Part shown: in pieces, positions 23,985 through 31,369 of the stretch | Numbering within the stretch: the first letter of the stretch is position 1 | Layout of the letters: each line of letters starts with the position of its first letter | IMG/VR virus record: IMGVR_UViG_3300034122_001633 | Coordinates: 1-32,016 of that record | Source of the DNA: a virus | Reading direction: 5' to 3' (one strand) | DNA length: 32,016 bases | The notes under the pieces: generated by a model | The model's database searches: none | Told to the model about the DNA's origin: nothing | The model's input: the letters and a program-made list of their open reading frames with translations, nothing else | Made by a program: the position numbers and the translations under genes

Positions 23985-24221
23985 TTACCGACTTCGGTTT
24001 CTAACCACACGGTAATATGAACGCCCATTTCGGGTTTCGCGTGTGATAGCGTAGTTCATATCAAAGCGATTAAATGCTTCACGAAGGTCATGCATCGTTG
24101 CGCGCATGTTGCTTACACGGAAACGCTTCCGTGCTTCACCTGCTGTGAGGGGAGTACCCGAACGCATGTAATCAAACACTCTCTGAATCTTAGTAGGACG
24201 ATCAACTGTAGTAATTTCCAT
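23985..24221 (-). CDS. Small basic protein, probable winged-helix/HTH DNA-binding
   Basis: 78 residues from the ATG at 24221, chosen because AAGGAA lies just ahead; a longer frame runs to 24326 but crosses a promoter. The sequence KIQRVFDYMRSGTPLTAGEARKRFRVSNMRATMHDLREAF (about 11-50) reads as a helix-turn-helix with recognition helix NMRATMHDLREAF, followed by a strand pair (YAITRETRNGRSYYRVV) like a wing. It is strongly Arg-rich and its codons are richer in G and C than those of neighbouring structural genes. It is transcribed from a sigma70-like promoter that overlaps an oppositely directed one, so it may regulate itself and the metallopeptidase gene; inference. Confidence 0.75.
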   Translation of the reverse strand: MEITTVDRPTKIQRVFDYMRSGTPLTAGEARKRFRVSNMRATMHDLREAFNRFDMNYAITRETRNGRSYYRVVRNRSR

Positions 24222-24252
24222 ATAAATTTCCTTTCTTATAAGAAGTGCCCAT

Positions 24253-24280
24253 AATATAGCACCCATTGCTTGACTGTCAA
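24253..24280 (-). promoter_or_regulatory. Sigma70-type promoter, leftward (TTGACA-16-TATATT)
   Basis: On the minus strand TTGACA (24280-24275), 16 bases, then TATATT (24258-24253), 31 bases before the HTH gene ATG. A consensus -35 is unusual in this late region and suggests early expression by unmodified host polymerase. Confidence 0.68.
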
Positions 24281-24281
24281 G
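24269..24281. promoter_or_regulatory. Palindromic operator candidate CTTGACTGTCAAG
   Basis: A perfect 6-bp inverted repeat around one T. It contains the -35 boxes of both divergent promoters, so a dimeric regulator bound here would block both directions. Confidence 0.5.
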
Positions 24282-24299
24282 TAATATCCTAAATAATAT
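24270..24299 (+). promoter_or_regulatory. Sigma70-type promoter, rightward (TTGACT-18-TAATAT)
   Basis: On the plus strand TTGACT (24270-24275), 18 bases, then TAATAT (24294-24299), 19 bases before the metallopeptidase-like ATG at 24319, which has a GAGGAGA ribosome binding site. CTAAATA at 24289-24295 overlaps the -10, so a late start is also possible. Confidence 0.55.
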
Positions 24300-24318
24300 G
24301 GACTGAGGAGACTCCACC

Positions 24319-24915
24319 ATGAGCAAGCGGAATCGTCAGTTTGTCAGACATGTGAAAAATCATCTGGCAGAATATGGTATGAACCTTGTCATTGGGCGTG
24401 GAAAACGGGTAAACGTCGGGGGATACCGCTGTGTTGGATATTTCGATGAAGGTAAAAAAGTTATAAAAATTGCAAAAAATTCACCAGAATTTATGTCCAC
24501 TCTGGTCCATGAATATTGCCATTTTTTACAATGCATCAAAAATTGTAAAATTTTTAGAAAATCAGATATAGCTGGAATTATTATAGATGAATGGTTTAAT
24601 GGAAAAGAATACTCAGAACAAAAATTGAAAAGAGCATTCTTTCTTGTTCGCGCCATGGAACGCGACTGCGAAAAAAGAGCAGTAAAAATTATTAAAAAAT
24701 TTAATCTTGAAATTGACAGCAAGATGTATGCAAAGAAAGCAAATTGCTACATCTATAGTCATTTTTTGATGGAGAAGACTCGAAAATTTGACTCATACAA
24801 AAAGAGTCCCTATCGAAGTCCTATTGTTCTTAAAGTGATGCCATCTACAATGGCAGTTTTAAGTCATCGAAACATTCCACCAAAAATATATTCAATACTA
24901 GAATCATTCATTTAA
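24319..24915 (+). CDS. HExxH zinc-metallopeptidase-like protein
   Basis: 198 residues. The motif TLVHEYCHFLQ places a zinc-binding HEYCH at residues 64-68; MERDCEKRAV (113-122) offers the third acidic ligand as in small gluzincin or SprT/ImmA-type peptidases. Preceding strands (GGYRCVGYFDEGKKVIKIA) fit the minimal metallopeptidase fold. The C-terminal half is Lys-rich with Tyr/Ser. No signal peptide, so it acts in the infected cell. The first third has higher GC codons than the rest. It has a strong ribosome binding site and its own early-type promoter. Substrate unknown; a regulator or host-takeover factor cannot be told apart. The last 12 bases overlap the convergent gene. Confidence 0.82.
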   Translation: MSKRNRQFVRHVKNHLAEYGMNLVIGRGKRVNVGGYRCVGYFDEGKKVIKIAKNSPEFMSTLVHEYCHFLQCIKNCKIFRKSDIAGIIIDEWFNGKEYSEQKLKRAFFLVRAMERDCEKRAVKIIKKFNLEIDSKMYAKKANCYIYSHFLMEKTRKFDSYKKSPYRSPIVLKVMPSTMAVLSHRNIPPKIYSILESFI

Positions 24916-25248
24916 TGGTGGATGTTCGTTTACAAATTTTTTAAATGGTTGTTCTCCGTAGGGCCATCTGTCGTCTTTGTCCATAAACTTATAATAGACT
25001 AAAGAATCAAGATAATCTGAAAGCATTTTCAGAGTTGTGTCGTCTATATTCCATTTCACATTGTCCTCTTCATTTATTGCTGGGGCATCTGCTGCATTGT
25101 GTTCTGCAACTGCAAGATCAGCAATCTTGGCAAGATTTCCAAGAATCTCTAAGGACTTGGCGCATTGAAAAAAAAGATCCTTTTTGAGAGGATCTTCTTC
25201 TTTGCGAGCCAAGTTACGAATTTCGTAAACTAACTCTGAAATTTTCAT
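24904..25248 (-). CDS. Unrecognised helical protein (114 aa)
   Basis: 114 residues from the ATG at 25248, chosen for AAGGAG at ideal spacing, which overlaps the stop of the preceding gene; a frame extending to 25314 has no ribosome binding site and overlaps that gene. The protein is acidic and helical (LARKEEDPLKKDLFFQCAKSLEILGNLAKIADLAVAEHNAADAP), then a more polar end with WPYGEQPFKKFVNEHPP. No motif recognised. It is the last gene of the leftward run from 32002 and converges on the metallopeptidase-like gene. Confidence 0.78.
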   Translation of the reverse strand: MKISELVYEIRNLARKEEDPLKKDLFFQCAKSLEILGNLAKIADLAVAEHNAADAPAINEEDNVKWNIDDTTLKMLSDYLDSLVYYKFMDKDDRWPYGEQPFKKFVNEHPPLNE

Positions 25249-25258
25249 AATTGTCTCC

Positions 25259-25621
25259 TTACGACAGTGTGAGGAGATACCTGGTTTTCTGGACAAGTGC
25301 AAGCATCTCATCACGTATATTTAACAGAGATGTGTGGTCAATTGTTTTTTCTTTTTGTATTTCTTCTGAAAGATATTCTTCAAAAGATTTAAGAACAAAA
25401 TCTGCAGTAGTTTTTTTTGGTCCATTGAATGTTAGAGAACTAATTTGAAATACTTCTTCCCGACCATTGATTCCAACATATGCCTCCGTAAATGCATCCA
25501 ATAAAGGATCTAATCCTTCGTAAAGAGTTCCCAACGCAATATGGGCTGAATACGAGGATGTACCCCAATGATGGAGACGAATTTCATTTTGAAAATTTAA
25601 AAGTGTTTGTATACAATTCAT
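25259..25621 (-). CDS. Small Dps/ferritin-like protein (DUF5856-like)
   Basis: 120 residues. LHHWGTSSYSAHIALGTLYEGLDPLLDAFTEAYVG (residues 16-50) resembles the first two helices of Dps: His18 in HHW, His27, then Asp42 and Glu46. The distances His27-Asp42 (15) and Asp42-Glu46 (4) match the Dps ferroxidase-site spacing. I associate this pattern with the phage family DUF5856, from memory. Only about 120 residues instead of the usual 160-170, so it probably lacks the full four-helix bundle or forms it by dimerisation. Function unknown: iron or DNA protection are possible. It overlaps its upstream neighbour by 4 bases. Confidence 0.72.
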   Translation of the reverse strand: MNCIQTLLNFQNEIRLHHWGTSSYSAHIALGTLYEGLDPLLDAFTEAYVGINGREEVFQISSLTFNGPKKTTADFVLKSFEEYLSEEIQKEKTIDHTSLLNIRDEMLALVQKTRYLLTLS

Positions 25622-26274
25622 GTTATTCCTTTTTGTTCTTCAATAGTATTTACAATTGCTTTTGCAGCACCTTTTATAGAATTTAAAGCATCCTTTGTAT
25701 TAAAACCTGTCCCTGAAGATTTACCAAATTTTTTAATTGGGCATTCGAAAGAAGGCATCCATAATTTATTTGTTAATGCTGCTCTAGGATTTTTTGAACT
25801 ACAACCACATTTAGTACACCAACCCAGTTCTTCTTGATCTGGTTTTGGATTTACTTTATTTGGACACTCTTTACAAATATTTTTTCTTTCTTCATATATC
25901 TCAAGAGAAACTTTTCCATTAAAAAATTGAGATCCTTCTGCTTTTCCATATGAAAGAGCTTTTTTAAGAAAAGATTCACTTTCACCATTTTCTTCGTCAA
26001 CTTTTTCATTTATAGAAGGATTGTATATGTTAGTTTGAGGAAGTTTTGATTTTAATTCTTGTAACGATGGTCGCAAAAATCCCGGAATATCCGGTGTTAT
26101 ATTTTTTCTTAATTCACATTCACTGCACTTTTTAATATTAGTTTCTTCATTTTTTAATGCACAAAATGAAGAACATTTGTTATTAATTTGCCAATATACG
26201 CAATTAATTTTTTTATGTACAATTTTATTATTAGTTGTACATCTTTCGAATTGTGGTAAAACAATATTATTCAT
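25618..26274 (-). CDS. Cysteine-cluster protein B, coupled to the giant cysteine-rich gene
   Basis: 218 residues. Its ATG shares one base with the stop of the 1272-residue gene (TAATG). The N-terminal third has C12, C25, C34, C38, C50 and C53 (KCSSFC, KKCSEC); the central part is Glu/Lys-rich; the C-terminal third has C134-x2-C137, then WC153-x2-C156-G-C158 and CP at 178. The last block matches cysteine-cluster protein A at 11029-11424 (YC-x2-CGC, then CP). Two or three metal sites are likely. The conserved coupling suggests it assists folding, metal loading or assembly of the giant protein, or binds a tail component, as protein A may do next to gp13. Inferred. Confidence 0.8.
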   Translation of the reverse strand: MNNIVLPQFERCTTNNKIVHKKINCVYWQINNKCSSFCALKNEETNIKKCSECELRKNITPDIPGFLRPSLQELKSKLPQTNIYNPSINEKVDEENGESESFLKKALSYGKAEGSQFFNGKVSLEIYEERKNICKECPNKVNPKPDQEELGWCTKCGCSSKNPRAALTNKLWMPSFECPIKKFGKSSGTGFNTKDALNSIKGAAKAIVNTIEEQKGIT

Positions 26275-29200
26275 TATCTACTTGGACCTTTAGCCGTAAT
26301 TATAATATGACTTCTGTTTATTGCAAGTGAATCTCTATTTGGATTTGGCTGGTATGTAGTATCAAAAGGCAAAAATCCTCTATCATTTTCTTCTACTTCA
26401 TATTTTTTAATAGTAATGTTTAATCCCGGTGCTTCTGAGGCGCACACCCTACCACAACCTAATTGAGGCCAAGGATTTATTGGAACATTCAAAGGCTCTA
26501 AACTCCAACATTGCGCATCACTGGTATACCAAGCATACCTACTCCAACCAGACAAAGAAGCATAATCTATGCTTATTCCATTTTCTGGGCAATTTATATC
26601 TTGGCTTTCTATTTCTATTTCTAAATTTTCAATAAAATCTGGAGTTTGTAGTTTTCCTTCTTTTGTTCTTTGTTGACATAAATATTTTCTCCAATTTACA
26701 AATGATGGTGGGAATCCCCAACCATATCCTGCTCCAAGAGGACCACACGTTTTAAATTGATAACCATACTGACAGCCCGCCCCACTGGGACAATCAGGAG
26801 TTGCAGTTTTTGTCCATAAACAATCTGCTCCGGGACCAGAATATTTTTGACAATTTGCTCCAGACTTTAGTGCATCAATTGCTAATTGTCCATCACAACC
26901 ACATGCATGATATTCTTGACAATTTTCAGACATACATTCTGACAAATAAGTTGCAGTAGAATTGGCGCCCCCTGTCTGTAAGTATATTCTTTCAGTATCA
27001 AGTCCAAAATATTTTGGAGCAATCGAACAACTTGATAAGTAACATACTTCTGCAACTTCTCCTCTACTAACTAATTTTTCATCACCACAATCTTCACAAA
27101 ATTTAGAAATTCCAACTCTAGCCTTTGGGCCCATAACATTTTGACCACAAGACCAGTAACCAGACCAAGTTTTATCTGATCCAGCAACACCCTGTTCTAT
27201 AGCAGAAGATTCTCCGGGGCAAGGTACTTCATTGCTTGAACCTTTACAAAGTATAGTATCTTCACCAGTGCATTTATTGCATCTGCAAGAACTTTTACAT
27301 TCAGGACAATCGGGCTCACACCCATCTCCATCTGGAAAACAACAGGCATCAGCCCCATTGAAGGTTCCTAATGGATTTCCATCTTCATCAAGATCTTCTG
27401 GAATACAATTTCTAGGAACACCAGAATATGGATTGTAACAGCCTCCAGGACAGAAACCTTGTGAACCACCACACGGATCTGGTTCATTTATTTGACAAAC
27501 TGCATCTTGTTCATCACAGGCACACAAAGAACATTCAACTGCACACATATATTTTGGTGCATTGGTGGGAAATGGGGTTTCATTAAACACGGGATATTGA
27601 TTCATGTAATAACTATCCCTGCGGTATCCTTCTGCATCACCTATTGAACAAGTTGAGGATATCCATTCACAAGAATATTCTCCGTATAAAATACCACAAT
27701 CATATGGTTCAAATCCCCTTGTAACTAATTCTTTTGCGTCTGAAATTGCATCGGGGTGAACTTTTAATCCAATATAAGAATTTCTATATCTGCATCCTTC
27801 TCTGTCAACAAAACTTGACATGGGGGATCCCGGATTTCCAGATGCGAATGGTATATCTGCATTTGCTCCAGTCCATCTTTTTGAATGTTCTGCCATTACA
27901 CTGGATGCATTTCCCGGATCAATTACATCATCATTTTGATCTACATAAACAACGGGGCAGGATCCAAAACTTAAATAAGGTAATAGTTTATTTGTTAATC
28001 CAAATACACAATTATCTCCTGTAGGCCAAGGAGCTGGAGTTCTAAATTGCACCTCTTGATTTGCGCAAAGATTTACCTGTGATGGCATTGGCAATCCTTT
28101 GCTGTGGATTATCATTTTTAATCCACCGCTAGTTTCATTTGTTGAACCACCGGGCTGCGAATCACAATTGCAATTTGGATCACTTGAAGAACTACTACAT
28201 ACAATGCACGACATTGCTTTTGTTTCTACTTTTACATCTAAAACAATAGGTCCTCTTTCTGCAAAAGATATTTTTCCTCCTATTTTATTTGTCATGCAAT
28301 GTAAAAATGGATCTACTGGAAGAGGGTCCATAAATCCTCCACCCTCTAACCGTATTGGACAACCTGTTACACATTCGTCACAAGAAGAAGGTAATATTCT
28401 TTCATATCTTCCTGTATTTCCAGTTCCACTAGATCCTGTTGGGCCACTGTCACCATAACATGGATAATGTGCTACAGACGATCCTGTAGGTCCAGATGAT
28501 GCTGTAGGTCCAGATGATGCTGTAGGTCCAGATGATGCCGTAGGTCCACATGATCCAGAATTGTTTGTTGATGGTGTTTTATTTTTATAACCAGATGGAC
28601 AATCGCAACCAAGACTAGAAAAATGAGTTTCTGTTAATTTTTGAGTAACAGTTATTTTAAATTTTTTTTCGTCTGGTGTTCCTTCTTTAAATACTTTTTC
28701 TAAAGAATTTATTTGAACATCCCAATCTCTGAACACTCTCCAGACTTTTCCTTGATCTATATCAGAATGATCTAAAGTAAAAAGCACTCTAAGTGCATTT
28801 GTTGGTGTTTTATTTATCCACAGACCATCATCTTCGGGGCCAGCAGACCATTCAAATCCAGAAGCTTCTAATAATTCTATTTCACCATTTATGGCTTCAC
28901 AATCCATACCAAAAGACCATTCACCAAAACTTCTTGCCTGTTCGCTATAAGTGGGTCTACAAAAATCTCCATATATACCACCAAAACCGTCAAAATCATA
29001 ATCTGGCGGCGGGCCATCTTCCAATTCTTGCGCAAAAAATTTGGTTGGTACTACAACGTGAATACTAAATTTTCTCGGAAGCTGGCCTGAATTTGTTTTA
29101 TCATAAACATCCCATTCTGGGGTTGTATATCTATGTGCCGGATCCCACCAACAAAAAAATCTTCTCTTTTCTTCTGCGGTATTATAATTTGAAAGTTTTT

Positions 29201-30092
29201 CACATGATTCGGGAACATCTTCCCAGCCAAATGGAGTTCCATTTGGATCTAATTCATAACATATTTCATCATTAGAACAATAAGATTTTAAACATCTCTG
29301 TGGGTTTTCATTTTCACAGGGATCTTCGCTTTCCCCATCGCCAGTATTTGTTTCATCGTTACATGTATCATTAGAAAGACTATTTTGTTCTGCGTATTTA
29401 AATCTGTATGGCCATGGGCCTCTGGGCATTTTTGCAAAACTTTTATTACAACCTTCATTACCTAATAAATCAACAAATGCATAACATTCTGTCAACTCTT
29501 CCCAATTTATTTTTTCACTTTCATTTACATGATAAGATCCAACTGCATCTGGATGCGCTCTTAAATTTTTTGTTTTTCCATTAATATTTAAATTTATAAC
29601 TTCTTGGTAAGAACCATTTACTTCTTTTTCAATTTTTAAATTAAATAAAATATCAAAAAATGAATCATCATCATTTTCGATATTTGTCATATTAAGGCCG
29701 TTGAACCAACACGGATATATTTCACCATAATATAATGCATCACCCCAAACATAACTTTGTTCTTTTAAAACATCTGAGGGGGTTCTAAAATTTATATAAG
29801 TATCTAAATTTTTTACTTTTTTACATTCCCAACAAGAATTTTCATCATATGTTCCATAACCTATTGCTGTTTCTAATGTGCCATCTTGTGAACATATGAA
29901 ATTGGTCATCACATGACCAACACTGGGTATATCGGTTGTTAAAGTTCCTATTGGATTCCAATTAGGTTGCCCACATTGTTCTAAATTACCTTCATTAGCA
30001 AATAAATCATAACGATTATACCAATTTGCTCCAGAAAAATCATGGTCGCACCAACCTTCTTTAATATCACAACAACAAGCTTTTGTAGGCAT
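26274..30092 (-). CDS. Giant cysteine-rich protein (1272 aa), putative tail or adhesion component
   Basis: 1272 residues, unrecognised. By my count about 77 Cys (6 percent), densest at about 848-960 (CAVECSLCAC, ACCFPDGDGCEPDCPEC). It opens MPTKACCCDIKEGWC. Also seen: a collagen-like tract of four GPTASS/GPTGSS units (516-539) with more Gly-x-Ser/Thr at 550-561; many Trp and Tyr; an HPDA motif at 180-183 and again at 779-782 in similar surroundings, suggesting an internal duplication; an Asp-rich loop DLDEDGNPLG (900-909) like calcium-binding loops. No signal peptide or membrane segment. TATAAATA and a GAGGTGA ribosome binding site precede it, so it is expressed late and is probably a virion protein. 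Cysteine-rich repeats of this kind are extracellular-type; fibre or receptor-binding is a guess. Confidence 0.85.
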   Translation of the reverse strand: MPTKACCCDIKEGWCDHDFSGANWYNRYDLFANEGNLEQCGQPNWNPIGTLTTDIPSVGHVMTNFICSQDGTLETAIGYGTYDENSCWECKKVKNLDTYINFRTPSDVLKEQSYVWGDALYYGEIYPCWFNGLNMTNIENDDDSFFDILFNLKIEKEVNGSYQEVINLNINGKTKNLRAHPDAVGSYHVNESEKINWEELTECYAFVDLLGNEGCNKSFAKMPRGPWPYRFKYAEQNSLSNDTCNDETNTGDGESEDPCENENPQRCLKSYCSNDEICYELDPNGTPFGWEDVPESCEKLSNYNTAEEKRRFFCWWDPAHRYTTPEWDVYDKTNSGQLPRKFSIHVVVPTKFFAQELEDGPPPDYDFDGFGGIYGDFCRPTYSEQARSFGEWSFGMDCEAINGEIELLEASGFEWSAGPEDDGLWINKTPTNALRVLFTLDHSDIDQGKVWRVFRDWDVQINSLEKVFKEGTPDEKKFKITVTQKLTETHFSSLGCDCPSGYKNKTPSTNNSGSCGPTASSGPTASSGPTASSGPTGSSVAHYPCYGDSGPTGSSGTGNTGRYERILPSSCDECVTGCPIRLEGGGFMDPLPVDPFLHCMTNKIGGKISFAERGPIVLDVKVETKAMSCIVCSSSSSDPNCNCDSQPGGSTNETSGGLKMIIHSKGLPMPSQVNLCANQEVQFRTPAPWPTGDNCVFGLTNKLLPYLSFGSCPVVYVDQNDDVIDPGNASSVMAEHSKRWTGANADIPFASGNPGSPMSSFVDREGCRYRNSYIGLKVHPDAISDAKELVTRGFEPYDCGILYGEYSCEWISSTCSIGDAEGYRRDSYYMNQYPVFNETPFPTNAPKYMCAVECSLCACDEQDAVCQINEPDPCGGSQGFCPGGCYNPYSGVPRNCIPEDLDEDGNPLGTFNGADACCFPDGDGCEPDCPECKSSCRCNKCTGEDTILCKGSSNEVPCPGESSAIEQGVAGSDKTWSGYWSCGQNVMGPKARVGISKFCEDCGDEKLVSRGEVAEVCYLSSCSIAPKYFGLDTERIYLQTGGANSTATYLSECMSENCQEYHACGCDGQLAIDALKSGANCQKYSGPGADCLWTKTATPDCPSGAGCQYGYQFKTCGPLGAGYGWGFPPSFVNWRKYLCQQRTKEGKLQTPDFIENLEIEIESQDINCPENGISIDYASLSGWSRYAWYTSDAQCWSLEPLNVPINPWPQLGCGRVCASEAPGLNITIKKYEVEENDRGFLPFDTTYQPNPNRDSLAINRSHIIITAKGPSR
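28477..28548 (-). repeat. Four tandem 18-bp repeats coding GPTASS
   Basis: Four adjacent 18-base units, GATGATGCTGTAGGTCCA on the plus strand with one to a few changes. The middle two are identical, which suggests recent slippage-type expansion. They lie at codons 516-539 of the giant gene. Confidence 0.9.
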
Positions 30093-30108
30093 AAGTCACC
30101 TCAAATAA

Positions 30109-30116
30109 TATTTATA
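30109..30116 (-). promoter_or_regulatory. Late promoter (TATAAATA) for the giant cysteine-rich gene
   Basis: An exact T4 late box TATAAATA on the minus strand, 16 bases before the ATG at 30092 and next to the stop of the upstream gene. A start about 6 bases downstream leaves a short leader with GAGGTGA. Confidence 0.72.
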
Positions 30117-30118
30117 TG

Positions 30119-31045
30119 TTATGTGAGAGGAGTCGGATCTATTTTATATGGTCTTTCATCATCCACACCAAAACCGATTGTACTAGCTATATCTGTTCCT
30201 AATCCACCTTGTGAGACTATACTATTAGGTGCATTTACATAATTTATAAAATAATTATCCGCCGTTTTACCGGAAGAAGGGGTATTTGAAATATTTAATC
30301 TTCTGATAATAGTATAGTATGGTGGATTTGGACTTAAACTAACTGTATCAGCCGGACCAATATTGTTAGAAGGTTTACATGGATTTTCAATTACTATATC
30401 ATTGCCACCTAATGTCATGCCTGTTCCCGCACCAGGTCCTTGAGTTATCTGGTAAGTAAATCCGATTGCAAGCTTCATTCTCCAAACAATTTCTTTTTCA
30501 TTTCCGGGATTATTGTTAACTAAGTAGTAATGATATAATCCAGTATAACCTGTAGTTGGGGCAGTATCTCCCATTTTGAACCCCATACAAAAACCGTACT
30601 CAACTGGAAATCCAAAAGTACTTCCGGGTCTTGGAGAATTTGCGGGTGTTCCTATAGTTCCACCTTGTGTAAATTTTCCTGCTGCAACTATTGTTTCTCT
30701 GGTTGTAGAATCATCTGTGGATGACTGATCTACTAATTTATAATATAGAGTTAACCCAGCAGAAGAAAGCTGTGCAACCGTTTTTGGATTATTTGTTGCT
30801 TCTTCTAATGTTAAAACTAAAGTTGTAACTTTTGTCGGAAATCCTTCAGCTATATCTGGTGGAACTCTTTTATATGCTGGAGTCCAAGAAACAAAATTTG
30901 ATGTTCCATTACCAAATGGTGGCAAATGCATGTAAAGATCATTTATTCTTGGTTGATAATATATCGAACCCGTATTGTATTCGCCAGCAGAACCACCAAC
31001 TTCAGTAGTTCTAGTACTGGGAGTTCCAAAATTTTTGTATGTCAT
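30119..31045 (-). CDS. Unrecognised beta-rich structural-type protein
   Basis: 308 residues, rich in Gly, Thr, Pro, Asn and Tyr, with few charged helices. Starts with a short polar segment (FGTPSTRTTEVGG) and has Gly-rich stretches such as GPGAGTGMTLGG (about 203-214). Only two Cys. No signal or membrane segment. It overlaps the gene before it by 4 bases and precedes the giant cysteine-rich gene, so it belongs to the same appendage cluster. Family unknown; composition resembles fibre or baseplate-periphery proteins. Confidence 0.8.
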   Translation of the reverse strand: MTYKNFGTPSTRTTEVGGSAGEYNTGSIYYQPRINDLYMHLPPFGNGTSNFVSWTPAYKRVPPDIAEGFPTKVTTLVLTLEEATNNPKTVAQLSSAGLTLYYKLVDQSSTDDSTTRETIVAAGKFTQGGTIGTPANSPRPGSTFGFPVEYGFCMGFKMGDTAPTTGYTGLYHYYLVNNNPGNEKEIVWRMKLAIGFTYQITQGPGAGTGMTLGGNDIVIENPCKPSNNIGPADTVSLSPNPPYYTIIRRLNISNTPSSGKTADNYFINYVNAPNSIVSQGGLGTDIASTIGFGVDDERPYKIDPTPLT

Positions 31046-31365
31046 AATTCTTCTCCGATATAATTAAATTTATATTTTGTCAATTCTTCATTTGTTGTAG
31101 AGTTTTTTAATACTAAATTAAAATTTTCTTGTACACTATTAAATATTACTTTTAATTTAAAACTAAAAAAAGAATCAATTAAAATTTCATTATTCATTAA
31201 TATCGGTTCTTCGTTCTTGATTAAATAAACTTCTACATTAGAAGCATTTTGATCTTTTACTAATGTTAAATAAAATATTTCTGAATTTTCATTTCCAGAA
31301 AAACCCACTGTATATAAAAATTCTCTACTATTAGAATAATTATATGTTGTTATACAATATTTCAT
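31042..31365 (-). CDS. Unrecognised small beta-rich protein (107 aa)
   Basis: 107 residues, alternating hydrophobic and polar residues as in a small beta-sandwich (FLYTVGFSG, IFYLTLVKD, VEVYLIKN, FKLKVIFNS, FNLVLKNS). One Cys. It starts 4 bases after the stop of the upstream gene and overlaps the next start by 4 bases (ATGA). Probably an accessory of the neighbouring structural proteins; nothing in it points to an enzyme. Confidence 0.75.
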   Translation of the reverse strand: MKYCITTYNYSNSREFLYTVGFSGNENSEIFYLTLVKDQNASNVEVYLIKNEEPILMNNEILIDSFFSFKLKVIFNSVQENFNLVLKNSTTNEELTKYKFNYIGEEL

Positions 31366-31369
31366 TTAA

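Noticed and set aside
24222-24326. Longer start for the HTH-like gene
   Set aside because: It would cross the -10/-35 elements; the ATG at 24221 has a good ribosome binding site.
25249-25314. Longer start for the 114-residue gene
   Set aside because: It overlaps the upstream gene and lacks a ribosome binding site; AAGGAG precedes the ATG at 25248.
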